Positions 9,072-18,726 are shown, counted from the first letter of the stretch. The stretch: DNA of 64,000 bases from SAR202 cluster bacterium (GCA_009392275.1 VFGV01000022.1:149392-213391), one strand, 5' to 3'. A program made the numbers and translations. The notes: generated by a model not told the origin, from the letters alone.

Positions 9072-9100
9072 AATCTAGCTGACGGCATATGGATTGTCAA
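9072..9100 (-). promoter_or_regulatory. Sigma-70-type promoter of the ctaC-ctaD operon
   Basis: On the minus strand TTGACA (9100-9095) is followed after exactly 17 nt by TAGATT (9077-9072). Transcription should begin near 9065, leaving a leader of about 60 nt before the ctaC start at 9002. It separates the oxidase structural genes from the upstream ctaA-ctaB pair. Confidence 0.65.
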
Positions 9101-9196
9101 GTATTTCACAATCGAAATAAACTTCTGAATATGCGGTCTTCATGAGTATGATGATTTATTACAATATCTAACGCACGTTACAGTATCAACTACCTG

Positions 9197-10054
9197 CTAT
9201 AACGTTACTGATGAATCGATCATAACTAGCACAAATAAAAGAGCTAGATATGCTAAAGAATATAAATATGCGGGTTTCGCTTGTAGTATACCTTCAGATT
9301 TATAAAGTTGAACGGCGTAATATAAATACCCAACCCCCAGGCATGCTGAACCAATGCCATAAATCCATCCCACCTCTCGTGTCACTAACATCATAAGTGT
9401 TAAAGCTAGTAGGAGAACGACATATAAAACGATTGCTTTCTTTGTTTCATCATCTCCTTTAACAACCGGCAACATCGGTATTCCTGCCTCAGCATAGTCT
9501 TCTTTAATCATCAAAGCTAGGGCCCAGAAGTGCGGAGGTGTCCAAAAAAACACTATTGCAAACAGATACACAGCCCCCAAACCTATATCTCCAGTTACAG
9601 CAGCCCAAGCAATCATTGGAGGAAATGCACCAGCCGCACCGCCAATCACAATATTCTGAGGAGTGTTTCGCTTAAGTCCTATAGTGTAGATAAACACATA
9701 TACCAAGGTCGCAGCTAAAGTGAGAATTGCGCTCAACCAAGTTGCAAATAATATCAATAAAACAAATGCAATAAGGTTTAGCGATATGCCAAAAATAAGT
9801 GCATTCCTGGGTAGTATACGATTTCCTGCTACAGGTCTCGCCTTGGTCCTAGTCATGACATTATCAATATCACGATCTAGAAACTGATTAATTGCATTAG
9901 CGCCTCCGGCAGCTAACGACCCGGCAAATAAAACCACCCAAGCAATCTGCCATTGCGGCAAACCTTTAGATGCTAAAAACAAGCCACCTAAAGCGGTAAT
10001 AAGTAACAGGCTAATAATCTTAGGTTTGGTTAGTGCTACGTAATCTCTAATCAT
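9197..10054 (-). CDS. ctaB: Protoheme IX farnesyltransferase (heme O synthase)
   Basis: UbiA-superfamily membrane prenyltransferase that adds a farnesyl group to heme B to make heme O. The 285-residue protein carries the two Asp-rich motifs: NQFLDRDIDNVMTRT near 60-75 and the YAEAGIPMLP region near 185-195. About nine membrane segments are apparent. It lies 32 nt after ctaA on the same strand, completing the heme A pathway for the adjacent oxidase. Confidence 0.96.
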   Translation of the reverse strand: MIRDYVALTKPKIISLLLITALGGLFLASKGLPQWQIAWVVLFAGSLAAGGANAINQFLDRDIDNVMTRTKARPVAGNRILPRNALIFGISLNLIAFVLLILFATWLSAILTLAATLVYVFIYTIGLKRNTPQNIVIGGAAGAFPPMIAWAAVTGDIGLGAVYLFAIVFFWTPPHFWALALMIKEDYAEAGIPMLPVVKGDDETKKAIVLYVVLLLALTLMMLVTREVGWIYGIGSACLGVGYLYYAVQLYKSEGILQAKPAYLYSLAYLALLFVLVMIDSSVTL

Positions 10055-10086
10055 ATTGTCGATACATACTTTGCATTATTAATTAC

Positions 10087-11088
10087 TTAAGAAGAAAACT
10101 CACCATATATAGTTGAGGATTCTTCAACGCCTACTTCTACATCCGTAGTTGATTCTCTGGAGACAAATATTACGGCAAATAACACACATGCCACAAGCCA
10201 AACCAAACTTCCTCCCGATAGATGAATTGCTCTCCATCCCGGAGCAAAGCCTGTCCACACCAAAACAGCCCCGAGTAATACCTGAGCAACCATCAAAAGA
10301 AACAGAACACTAGCGACTTTACCTGCACCAGTTATCCATTCTCTCATCCTCCAAATCCATGCGAATGCCAACAACATAATTACTCCGACTACAATGCCAA
10401 TCAATCTATGCCCCATATGAATTGAATACCTACTGTCACCTTGAGGGAAAAAGCTGCCATTACACAAAGGCCATGTTCCACATGCAGTTCCAGCATCGAG
10501 GCCAACCATAAGTGAACCCGAAATGATCAAAAGAAACAGAGATAACATCATCCCGAACATATAAACTGTCCCACTTGCCATGGAGCCTTCAGCAGGAGTA
10601 TTAATACCATAGTTGTTGAAATTAAATGAACCAACTAACGTAAAAGCAAGACTTCCTATAACTGCCTCAGCAATTGCCAAATGAATCAACCTGAAGCCCC
10701 ATCCTAATTCGCTAAAGACCGTAGCTGCTCCGAAACCGGCACCTGCAATAACAAAAACTAATGCAGCAGCTGCGGATTTGAAGATCCATGAGTCATTTCT
10801 ATGTAGGCGCCATGCATAAATAAAAATCACCAATATAAGAATTATCAAAATAGCACCCGATACTCGATGAGCATATTCAAGGAAAACCTCAAGATTAAAC
10901 ACAGGGACTAATTGCCCATCACACAATGGCCAATCATCCCCACAAGCCATACCTGAATCAGTTACTCTTACGAATCCGCCTAAAGATATCTGGATAAAAG
11001 CGACTATTAAACCTAAAATAGTTAGGATACGAAAATTTAATTCGCCTTTATCGGCTGGTGGTTTTATTTGCGATAATGGTTTTTCCAA
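10087..11088 (-). CDS. ctaA: Heme A synthase (COX15/CtaA)
   Basis: Membrane heme O hydroxylase that produces heme A for the aa3 oxidase. The 333-residue protein shows the two-fold repeat of the family: GGFVRVTDSGMACGDDWPLCDG at the first half, with an EYAHR heme-ligand His, and the second half with CGTWPLCNGSFFP and HMGHR. The paired Cys in the first extracellular loop is of the Bacillus type. The start appears to be TTG at 11088, with no clear ribosome-binding site. It is the first gene of the minus-strand cluster and divergent from tRNA-Lys. Confidence 0.95.
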   Translation of the reverse strand: MEKPLSQIKPPADKGELNFRILTILGLIVAFIQISLGGFVRVTDSGMACGDDWPLCDGQLVPVFNLEVFLEYAHRVSGAILIILILVIFIYAWRLHRNDSWIFKSAAAALVFVIAGAGFGAATVFSELGWGFRLIHLAIAEAVIGSLAFTLVGSFNFNNYGINTPAEGSMASGTVYMFGMMLSLFLLIISGSLMVGLDAGTACGTWPLCNGSFFPQGDSRYSIHMGHRLIGIVVGVIMLLAFAWIWRMREWITGAGKVASVLFLLMVAQVLLGAVLVWTGFAPGWRAIHLSGGSLVWLVACVLFAVIFVSRESTTDVEVGVEESSTIYGEFSS

Positions 11089-11184
11089 TGTGACTTTTGT
11101 GCTCCATGAAATGCAAACATCTATTGCTCATAGTACATTCTACAGTTGATACTGGAAACAAGTTATAGCATGCGCCCAGATAAT

Positions 11185-11257
<73 letters not shown>

Positions 11258-11340
11258 CACAAAAGTAAATATACCAAAAGATCTGTGTGACTCTATTTTA
11301 TCAGAGTGAAAACATTGTTTGTGAAAGTAAATAAAGAAAT

Positions 11341-12273
11341 ATGTATAAGGTTCTAGCATTAGCAGGGGGCGTTGGGGGAGCAAAATTAGTTCTAGGATTA
11401 TCAAAAATCCTTAAACCTGAAGAGCTTTCAATAGTCGTAAACACAGCTGATGATGATGTATTTCACGGCCTACATGTATCTCCTGATGTCGACACGGTAA
11501 TGTATGCTCTAGCGGGTTTAACCAATGAAACCACAGGATGGGGCATAAAAGGTGATACGTTCCGCACATTATCAGCGTTGAAAAAGCTGGGTGATGAAGA
11601 TTGGTTCCAGCTTGGCGATCTAGACCTTGCAACACATATAAAGCGAACATCTCTATTGCACTCAGGTAAATCTTTAAGCCAGGCAACCGACCACTTAGCC
11701 AAAAAGCTAGGAATTTCGCATAGAGTGATACCTATGAGCGACGATCCTGTAAAAACAAAGGCGATAACTGAATCTGAAGAGCTAGATTTTCAAGATTATT
11801 TTGTAAGAAAAAAATGTGAACCAGCAATAACAGGAATCAGATTTGATGGAATTAATAATGCTAAACCTAGCGAAAAATTTATTGAAGCAATCTCTGAAGC
11901 AGAAACTATAATAATTTGCCCCTCCAATCCCATTGTAAGTATTCCTCCTATTTTAGAGCTTTCCGGTATTACGGAATTGATTTCTAATTTCCATGGAAAG
12001 ACCATTGCCGTAAGCCCCATCATTGGGAAAAAAGCACTTAAAGGCCCGGCTGGAAAAATGATGATGGAATTGAACGAAGATGTAAGTTCGCTAGGTGTTG
12101 CTAAGCGTTACGTCGGAATATGTGATTTGTTTGTCATAGATAACACGGACATTAAAGAGGCTCCTGATATCGAAGAACTGGGTATTAATGTACATATCAC
12201 ATCAACGATCATGAATTCCCAAAAAGATAAAATCACCTTGGCTAAAAACCTGTTGAGCTTAATAAGTAGTTAA
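11341..12273 (+). CDS. cofD: 2-phospho-L-lactate transferase (coenzyme F420 synthesis)
   Basis: CofD/FbiA-family enzyme that transfers the phospholactyl (or phosphoenolpyruvyl) group from its GDP carrier to Fo, forming F420-0. The 310-residue protein begins with LAGGVGGAKL, followed by VVNTADDD and HVSPDVDTVMY, and later DDPVKTK, all characteristic of the family. The next gene, cofC, supplies the activated donor. The pair implies that the cell makes F420; the Fo synthase and glutamate ligase are not in the window. Confidence 0.94.
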   Translation: MYKVLALAGGVGGAKLVLGLSKILKPEELSIVVNTADDDVFHGLHVSPDVDTVMYALAGLTNETTGWGIKGDTFRTLSALKKLGDEDWFQLGDLDLATHIKRTSLLHSGKSLSQATDHLAKKLGISHRVIPMSDDPVKTKAITESEELDFQDYFVRKKCEPAITGIRFDGINNAKPSEKFIEAISEAETIIICPSNPIVSIPPILELSGITELISNFHGKTIAVSPIIGKKALKGPAGKMMMELNEDVSSLGVAKRYVGICDLFVIDNTDIKEAPDIEELGINVHITSTIMNSQKDKITLAKNLLSLISS

Positions 12274-12289
12274 CATCTAATGGATAACT

Positions 12290-12961
12290 ATGCCACATTC
12301 TAACAATCACAAAACCCGAACGATTATACCTATGAAACCTCTTTCCGAAGCAAAAAGTCGATTAAAGGAAAACGTCGACGCAATGTCTAGGCAAGCAGCT
12401 ATTTTAATGATGTTAAACAAAGTGATAAATACTGTGAAACAATATGGAAAAACAGACTGCATCGTATTGGGAGGGGATGAGTTCATAAAAAAGTTAGCGA
12501 GTTTACATGATGTGCATTGGTCTCCTGACCCCTATCCAAACACTGGACTAAACGATTGTTTATGGGAGACTATGTTAAAGTCACATAGGTCAGGTTCGGA
12601 GGCAACATTGTTCTTGCCAGGAGACCTGCCGTTAATTGAGAAAAGCGATATTGACGAGATATTCCGTGCCAGTAATTCTTTAAAGAAAACTGTAATTGCT
12701 AGAGCAGATAAAGACGGTGGCACAAACGCTATACTCCAACCAGCCTGTCAAGCATTTAAGCCTATGTTGGGATATCAAAGTTTTTCAAAACACAAGAATC
12801 TATTTTTGAATAATTCGATCCCATTATCAATCATTGACACTGCTGGCCTTAAGTTTGATTTAGACAACGATGCCGATTACAACTGGGCTGTCGAAAATGT
12901 GAATGAGTTTAAAAACCAAATTAAAGACTGGATGAAGTGGATCGTTAAAACATCCAATTAA
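12290..12961 (+). CDS. cofC: 2-phospho-L-lactate guanylyltransferase
   Basis: CofC/FbiD-family nucleotidyltransferase that activates phospholactate or PEP with GTP for CofD. Visible features in 223 residues are the N-terminal IIPMKPLSEAKSRL loop, FLPGDLPLIEKSDID with its metal-binding Asp, and GGTNAI. It starts 16 nt after cofD and is almost certainly cotranscribed. The usual C-terminal GPGS-F-H motif is degenerate (GYQSFSKH). Confidence 0.9.
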   Translation: MPHSNNHKTRTIIPMKPLSEAKSRLKENVDAMSRQAAILMMLNKVINTVKQYGKTDCIVLGGDEFIKKLASLHDVHWSPDPYPNTGLNDCLWETMLKSHRSGSEATLFLPGDLPLIEKSDIDEIFRASNSLKKTVIARADKDGGTNAILQPACQAFKPMLGYQSFSKHKNLFLNNSIPLSIIDTAGLKFDLDNDADYNWAVENVNEFKNQIKDWMKWIVKTSN

Positions 12962-12971
12962 ACTATCACAA

Positions 12972-13337
12972 TCACAATAAACGAATTTCCTCAAAAGCCA
13001 CTTTCCCTTCATCAACAAGTCGCTTAACGCGTCGTTGCACACTAGTCATCTGGCTGGTTGAAACTTTAAACTCCATCAAAATAACCTTATCTTCTTCAAA
13101 CTGTATCCCATCAATAGGTGATCCAATAAATCTAAACTTCGCTGGGTCATAAGGGTAATTTAATGACCATGGCATAAATTGCTCTGTGATTTGACCGTAC
13201 TTTGTGCTTTGGCTCTGTCGTTTGGATTTTAAATTTGCGATATCCCCTCGCAATCCAAAAATCTGCCGGATTGCCAATAAAAACAATAATGCCAAAAGTA
13301 AAACTATTATGAAAAGTGAAATTGAGACTTGATCCAT
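12972..13337 (-). CDS. Membrane-anchored Holliday junction resolvase-like protein
   Basis: A 121-residue protein with one N-terminal membrane helix (about residues 4-27), a short basic segment, and a C-terminal domain matching the family of endonucleases related to archaeal Holliday junction resolvases: FIGSPIDGIQF, then VILMEFKVS (an ExK-like nuclease pair), and a final QRRVKRLVDEGKVAFEEIR. The Asp/Glu/Lys pattern of the PD-(D/E)xK fold is present. GGAGGAGT precedes the ATG. Whether it cuts DNA is unknown; members are commonly membrane-anchored. It is divergent from the HtrA-like gene and convergent with cofC. Confidence 0.75.
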   Translation of the reverse strand: MDQVSISLFIIVLLLALLFLLAIRQIFGLRGDIANLKSKRQSQSTKYGQITEQFMPWSLNYPYDPAKFRFIGSPIDGIQFEEDKVILMEFKVSTSQMTSVQRRVKRLVDEGKVAFEEIRLL

Positions 13338-13490
13338 TAGACTCCTCCAGTTACTTGTTGTCCGTTTCGAATAATGAAAAGTTTATAATAGAAGAATAGG
13401 ATATCTAACTTTACTAAACACCACTTTTTGAAATACATACGCGAACGGACTGATATCTTTGCTATAAACCTAATAAATGTTGTTTTAAAG

Positions 13491-14681
13491 ATGTTAAAAA
13501 TAAACTTTATGATAAAAAGACAGTTTAAAAGCAGAATAGCAAAACACCGCATTGAAAGATATTTTTTAAATAACCACAAAGGAAATATTGTTTTCCCAAG
13601 TAACTGGGTTATTGTATTAATTCTAATGGCTGGTATTGCTATAGGGGTAATAGCTTCAACTGGAGTGATAGCCTCTATCCGATTAAACAATCAAGACGAT
13701 ACCTTATATAATGAACAACTAGTTGATTCCATTGTAAATCGATCCTCTGAAGCTGTAGTAGAAATAATTGTTAAAAGACCAAACACGTCTGCCGATAGTG
13801 GCACAGGTTTTATATTAGATAAACAAGGTCATATTGCAACTAATGAGCATGTTATCAATGGAGCTACTACAATTCAGGTAGCCCTTTCCGATGGCACTCT
13901 ATTGTTTGCAGAGCAACTAGGGGTGAGTCAATCAGATGATCTTGCCCTCCTAGCAGTCAACCCGCAAGAAATATCACATATCGAACCCCTCAAACTCGCC
14001 AATTCTGACTTAGTTAAAACTGGACAAATGACTTTGGCTATTGGCAATCCACTCGGCATGCGAAACTTTTTATCCGTCGGAGTTGTTGCTGGTATAGGGG
14101 ATAGTCCTCCGATCTTAAGAGACACAAGGAGTGCTCCGGCATTACAAAGGCCAATACCAAACATGATATGGACAGACGCAACTTTGCTGCCGGGTAATTC
14201 TGGTGGCCCTTTACTAAACTCAAAAGGAGAAGTAATAGGAATCAATTCTGCTGTACACATAACATACCAGGGTGATCTTGGCATTGGATTTGCAATACCA
14301 AGCAACATACTGGTAGAACTTCTGCCAAACCTAAAATCTGCAAATGTGATTTCTCGCCCATGGCTCGGGATATCTGGAATTACTTTGGATCAAGAGGCGA
14401 TCGAGGAGATGAATCTAGACATCTCTTCGGGAGTGTATATCTGGGACATTTACCCAGGTAGTCCAGCGGACACAAATTCACTGATCGCGGATTCCAAAGA
14501 CGGAACTATAGATGGAGATATAATTATTGGCTTAGATGATATCGAGGTTAATTCAGTATCCCAAATGGTTGATTATTTAAACTCACTTGAACCTGAAGAT
14601 ATGGTTAAACTTACGGTACTTCGTGATACGAGATTGAAACAAATAGAAATTATTTTGGGATCCTGGCCACCCACAAAATAA
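13491..14681 (+). CDS. HtrA/DegP-like serine protease with PDZ domain
   Basis: Membrane-tethered trypsin-like protease facing outside the cytoplasm. After a basic N-terminus there is one membrane helix (about 40-65), then the chymotrypsin-fold domain with the triad His (TNEHVI), Asp (SDDLALL) and Ser (PGNSGGPL), and a C-terminal PDZ domain (about 290-390). The single PDZ and the anchor resemble the DegS/HtrA-like class that degrades damaged exported proteins. The frame also extends to a TTG at 13428, and an ATG at 13509 is possible; none has a good ribosome-binding site. Confidence 0.9.
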   Translation: MLKINFMIKRQFKSRIAKHRIERYFLNNHKGNIVFPSNWVIVLILMAGIAIGVIASTGVIASIRLNNQDDTLYNEQLVDSIVNRSSEAVVEIIVKRPNTSADSGTGFILDKQGHIATNEHVINGATTIQVALSDGTLLFAEQLGVSQSDDLALLAVNPQEISHIEPLKLANSDLVKTGQMTLAIGNPLGMRNFLSVGVVAGIGDSPPILRDTRSAPALQRPIPNMIWTDATLLPGNSGGPLLNSKGEVIGINSAVHITYQGDLGIGFAIPSNILVELLPNLKSANVISRPWLGISGITLDQEAIEEMNLDISSGVYIWDIYPGSPADTNSLIADSKDGTIDGDIIIGLDDIEVNSVSQMVDYLNSLEPEDMVKLTVLRDTRLKQIEIILGSWPPTK

Positions 14682-14690
14682 CAACCGTGA

Positions 14691-14732
14691 AATTAAATAA
14701 ACCAACAGGATATCCTGTTGGTTTATTTAATT
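14691..14732. terminator. Perfect 42-bp palindrome, bidirectional terminator
   Basis: Positions 14691-14711 and 14712-14732 are exact reverse complements (half-site begins AATTAAATAAACC and ends CAGGAT), with no spacer. The GC-containing core flanked by A- and T-tracts gives a stem followed by a U-rich tail on both strands. It lies between the convergent protease and aminotransferase genes. Confidence 0.75.
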
Positions 14733-14752
14733 GGGCTATCTGATATAACTAT

Positions 14753-16114
14753 TTAAAATTCTTTCTCTAATTGCGTTATAACCTTTTTCGTTTGGTCTAC
14801 AACAAAATCAATTTCCTCTTTAGTAATAGTTAATGGAGGAGAAAATGACATAATTTCATCCAGTCCTCTACCTAATAATGAATGTTCCTCCATCAGGTGC
14901 CCTACTCTGCTCTCGAACTTACCCCCGAATTTTTCAAACGTTTTCTTGTCCTTGGCAAACTCAACTGCTGCAATCAAGCCCATGCCACCTCTAACATCTG
15001 CCACAATCCTGTGATCACTTAATTCCTGCAATTTTTCATACAAGTACTTACCATTATCAGCTGAATTCTGAACAAGTTTCTCTCTTTCCATTATTTCAAG
15101 ATTCTTCAATCCTGCAGCACAAGATGGAGGGCTTCCCCCAAATGTTAGAAGATGTTTGAATGTCTGCGGGCCTTCACCTTCCATAACTTTTCCTATTTTG
15201 CTTGATGCAATAGCTGCACCTATTGGTAGATATCCACTGGTTAAAGCTTTGGCTACAGTCATAATGTCTGGTTTAATGCCCCAGTTCTCAACCGCAAACA
15301 TTTTTCCAGTCCTTCCAAAGCCGTTAATAACTTCATCACAAATCATCACTATGCCATACTTGTCACATATTTCCCTTATAGTGGGCCAGTACTCTGGATG
15401 TGGTATGTGAATACCTGAAGCAGCAGATATTGGTTCGCCAATAAAAGCCGCAACACTATCTGGCCCTTCATCTATAATTGCTTTTTCTAGATCGTAGGCA
15501 TACTGCATATCCCAATCTCCAGGCAAAGTACGGTATGTTAGTCCAGGATTAGAAATACGAATATTTCCAGGTACAAGAGGACCATAATCATTTGGCCTAT
15601 TAACGTGGTTGAAACCTAACGACATACATAAATGTGTCGCGCCATGATAGGAGTTTTGGCGGGATATAACTTTCCAGCGCCCTCTCTCTCCAAGATTATA
15701 TTGATATTTCTTTGCCATTTTGATTGCAGTTTCGACAGCCTCTGATCCACCTGACACAAAATAAACTCGACTTTCAGGGTCAGGAGTTAAACTAGCAACC
15801 TTCGAAGCTAACTTTACTGTCGCGGGAGCAACTGTACCACCAGGTGAGTAGCTGACATCTAACATCTGTTCATACACGGCATCAGCAATTTCTTTCCTTC
15901 CATGCCCAATGTTCTTGAGCCACATACCAGCAATCAAATCAACATGACGCTCGCCGGTAGGGCCTTCAACCCAAATACCTTTTGAATGGGTTACCAACTT
16001 GATGCCAGTGTCATCTGACATATCACCTGTAGGCCGAGAGTGGGGCCAAAAATGCGTCTCACCCAGACCTTTCAACTCTTCAATTTGTTCACCTGTCAAA
16101 GGTTTTGCTACCAT
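14753..16114 (-). CDS. Class III PLP aminotransferase
   Basis: Fold-type I omega-aminotransferase, moving an amino group from a terminal amine to a keto acid. The 453-residue protein shows the PLP phosphate-binding SGGSEAVETAIKMA, the substrate/PLP segment SYHGATH, the Asp in ICDEVINGFGRTG and the Schiff-base Lys in TVAKALTSGYLP. AGGAG precedes the ATG. The substrate cannot be told from motifs; GABA, beta-alanine, taurine-like or diamine substrates are all possible. It is followed upstream on the same strand by an AMP-forming ligase and a quinone oxidoreductase. Confidence 0.92.
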   Translation of the reverse strand: MVAKPLTGEQIEELKGLGETHFWPHSRPTGDMSDDTGIKLVTHSKGIWVEGPTGERHVDLIAGMWLKNIGHGRKEIADAVYEQMLDVSYSPGGTVAPATVKLASKVASLTPDPESRVYFVSGGSEAVETAIKMAKKYQYNLGERGRWKVISRQNSYHGATHLCMSLGFNHVNRPNDYGPLVPGNIRISNPGLTYRTLPGDWDMQYAYDLEKAIIDEGPDSVAAFIGEPISAASGIHIPHPEYWPTIREICDKYGIVMICDEVINGFGRTGKMFAVENWGIKPDIMTVAKALTSGYLPIGAAIASSKIGKVMEGEGPQTFKHLLTFGGSPPSCAAGLKNLEIMEREKLVQNSADNGKYLYEKLQELSDHRIVADVRGGMGLIAAVEFAKDKKTFEKFGGKFESRVGHLMEEHSLLGRGLDEIMSFSPPLTITKEEIDFVVDQTKKVITQLEKEF

Positions 16115-16242
16115 TTCTCACTCCTATCGTGTTTTGAACAACTTTTAAATATAAAATTTAAGTTTCGCTATCAAAATAATTGACAATTTACGGCATGTTA
16201 ACACTAATCGATAATCTCTACTAGTGTAGATCGATTTACAAA

Positions 16243-17727
16243 CTAATCCATAAACATTTCAGCAATGTTACGACGCTTTATCTTACCAGTAGCAGATTTT
16301 GGCAATTCATCTAATACAAATATCCTGTCCGGCACCTTAAAGTGTGCTAATTTATTCAAGCAAAACTCGATGATAGACGACTCGGATGCTGGTTCAGACA
16401 ACACGACTGCGGCATTAACACTTTCACCATATTTTTCATCTGGAAGAGAAAAACTTATTGCCTCTAAAACCGCAGAATGACTTGCAATAACTTGATCAAC
16501 TTCAACTGGAGAAATCTTTTCTCCTCCTCGGTTTATTAACTCCTTAAGTCGACCTGTTAAAGTTAATACTTGATCTTCATTCAAAAATCCCTGATCTCCA
16601 GTTCGAAACCACTCTCCCCAAAAAGCGGATTTGTTTGCGGAGACATTGTTAAAGTATCCACCCATAACATTTGGGCCTTTAACACATACTTCTCCAAGCT
16701 TAGAATGGCTTAAAGCTATGCCCGTTTCATCTCTTACAGAAATATCAACCCCAGTTGGCATGCCAACTGACCCAGGATTGCTTTTTGCAGGTGGCAAAAG
16801 ATTAGATGACATTTGATGTGCAGCCTCAGTCATACCATAAGCTTCCAATACAGGGCTTCCAAATCGATTTTCCACTGCTAACAAAAGCTGGCTCGACAGA
16901 GGAGATGAGCATGATCTTATAAATCGAAAACTCTGATAAGGGGCACTATCTAGGTCAGCTCTATCAAGCAATATCTTATGTATTGTTGGAACAGCTGAAT
17001 ACCAAGTTGCACTCGTATTCGATTGTATATTCCAAAATGTGCTTGCAGAAAACCGTTGAGATAAGACTAGGCAGCCGCCTGAAGCCAATGTTGACAAAGC
17101 TACTCCAATTAATCCATGTACATGAAACAGTGGCATGACTAGTATTGATGTATCAGATTCGCCTAAATTATAAGTATCAATGATGTTTCCTAATGAAGCT
17201 AATAGGTTACCGTGGGTTAAAGGAACACCTTTCGGTTGACTAGTGGTTCCGGATGTATGTAGAAACAGAGCTACTGCGTCATCAGGAACAGGGTCAGGGT
17301 CATGATTTCCTGTTAACTCACCTTTGAAATCAGTTAGGTTCAATCCAGATTTTGATATTCCAACCGTTATTACATGTAAGTTAATGTCCTTGGCTGCAGA
17401 AATACTTACGCTAGTGTTGTCTTTCACAATCAAATAATCACTATTAGCATCTTCTATATAAAACATAAACTCGCTAACTGTATAACTGGGGTTTAACGGA
17501 GCTGCAATAGCACCGCATCTAGTTACAGACAAAAAGGACACAAGGAATTCAATGCTATTATCAATAACAATATTTACCACCTTTCCTGGCTTAACTCCAT
17601 TGCTTGAAAGTTTTGATGCCATATCGTCAACCAAATCGAGAAGTTGTTTATAGCTGTAAAACTCTCCATCTGTTAGCTTTATTGCAACAGCATCATGGGG
17701 TTTATTTTGAAGTATTGATGTAAGCAT
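16243..17727 (-). CDS. AMP-forming acyl-CoA ligase, Pcs60/AAE3-like
   Basis: Activates a carboxylic acid with ATP and CoA. The 494-residue protein contains the P-loop-like LHTSGTTSQPKGVPLTH, the A5 motif EAYGMTEAAHQM, A7 (FRTGDQG) and the C-terminal catalytic Lys in KSATGKIKRR. The stretch FIRSCSSPLSSQLL and the HQMSSN-LPP pattern are close to the yeast Pcs60 and plant AAE3 group, whose members act on oxalate. Oxalate is thus a candidate substrate, as inference. It lies between the aminotransferase and a quinone oxidoreductase on the same strand, perhaps as an operon. Confidence 0.88.
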   Translation of the reverse strand: MLTSILQNKPHDAVAIKLTDGEFYSYKQLLDLVDDMASKLSSNGVKPGKVVNIVIDNSIEFLVSFLSVTRCGAIAAPLNPSYTVSEFMFYIEDANSDYLIVKDNTSVSISAAKDINLHVITVGISKSGLNLTDFKGELTGNHDPDPVPDDAVALFLHTSGTTSQPKGVPLTHGNLLASLGNIIDTYNLGESDTSILVMPLFHVHGLIGVALSTLASGGCLVLSQRFSASTFWNIQSNTSATWYSAVPTIHKILLDRADLDSAPYQSFRFIRSCSSPLSSQLLLAVENRFGSPVLEAYGMTEAAHQMSSNLLPPAKSNPGSVGMPTGVDISVRDETGIALSHSKLGEVCVKGPNVMGGYFNNVSANKSAFWGEWFRTGDQGFLNEDQVLTLTGRLKELINRGGEKISPVEVDQVIASHSAVLEAISFSLPDEKYGESVNAAVVLSEPASESSIIEFCLNKLAHFKVPDRIFVLDELPKSATGKIKRRNIAEMFMD

Positions 17728-17757
17728 AAAATTAAAATATTAAACTAATAAAGTAAG

Positions 17758-18726
17758 CTATGGGATTAATATGACTTTACCTGTTGTTTTACGAGAAGCT
17801 AAATCATCATGCGCGCGAGCCGCCTCTTTCAGAGGTAAAGATAATCCGATTTTTATTTTAAGCTGACCTTGCTGTATGGATTGAAAAACCTCCCCCGACC
17901 TCCAATCTAATTCTTGTCTATCCAACATATAACTTGCCAAAGTAGGCCTAGTCAAAAATATAGAACCTTTTTTATTGAGAATTTGCGGATCCACTGGTGA
18001 AACAGCTCCACTAGATTGACCGTACAAAACCATGTATCCGCGAGGTTTTAAACAGTTTATACTACCCTCAAACGTAGACCGGCCAACAGAATCATATACT
18101 ACCTCAAGGCCATTACCGTTGCTAATTCTATTAACTTCTTCAACAAAATCCTCGTCTGAGTACAAAATTACATCATCGGCCCCAGCATCTAAAGCCAACT
18201 GTTTCTTCTTCGATGTAGAAACCGTAGTTATAACTTTCGCTCCAATGTTTTTTGCCATTTGGATCAAAATTAGTCCTACCCCTCCTGCACCTGCATGTAT
18301 TAAACATGATTGGCCAGCCTTCAATTTAAATGTGGAATTTACTAAGTAGTGTGCAGTCATGCCCTGCAACAAACATGCAGCAGCAGTAGAGAAGTCTATA
18401 TTATCTGGAATAGACACAACATTTTTTTCAGAAACTTTTACATGCTCAGCATATCCACCAGGAAACATCGAATAAGCGACCCTGTCACCAATTTTAAAAC
18501 TTGTGACATCTCTGCCGATGTCACATACAAGTCCGGCTCCTTCAGACCCAGGAATAAATGGCAATTTAACATCATAGGCACCTGATCTTTGATATATGTC
18601 TATAAAGTTTACTCCGATAGCTTCTTGTTTAATTAAAACTTCATCATCAGAAACAATAGGCATATCCAAATTTATATATTCCAAAACATCACTCGAACCA
18701 AATTCTTTCACTTGGATTGCTCGCAT
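17758..18726 (-). CDS. Zinc-independent quinone oxidoreductase (MDR family)
   Basis: NADPH-dependent medium-chain reductase of the QOR type. The 322-residue protein has GVNFIDIYQRSG near residue 35, GSEGAGLV, the nucleotide-binding HAGAGGVGLILIQMAK, and the YGQSSG and RPTL segments typical of bacterial NADPH:quinone reductases. It lacks the zinc-binding Cys set of alcohol dehydrogenases. AGGAGT precedes the ATG. Its upstream region is shared with the divergent SAM-riboswitch operon. Confidence 0.9.
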   Translation of the reverse strand: MRAIQVKEFGSSDVLEYINLDMPIVSDDEVLIKQEAIGVNFIDIYQRSGAYDVKLPFIPGSEGAGLVCDIGRDVTSFKIGDRVAYSMFPGGYAEHVKVSEKNVVSIPDNIDFSTAAACLLQGMTAHYLVNSTFKLKAGQSCLIHAGAGGVGLILIQMAKNIGAKVITTVSTSKKKQLALDAGADDVILYSDEDFVEEVNRISNGNGLEVVYDSVGRSTFEGSINCLKPRGYMVLYGQSSGAVSPVDPQILNKKGSIFLTRPTLASYMLDRQELDWRSGEVFQSIQQGQLKIKIGLSLPLKEAARAHDDLASRKTTGKVILIP

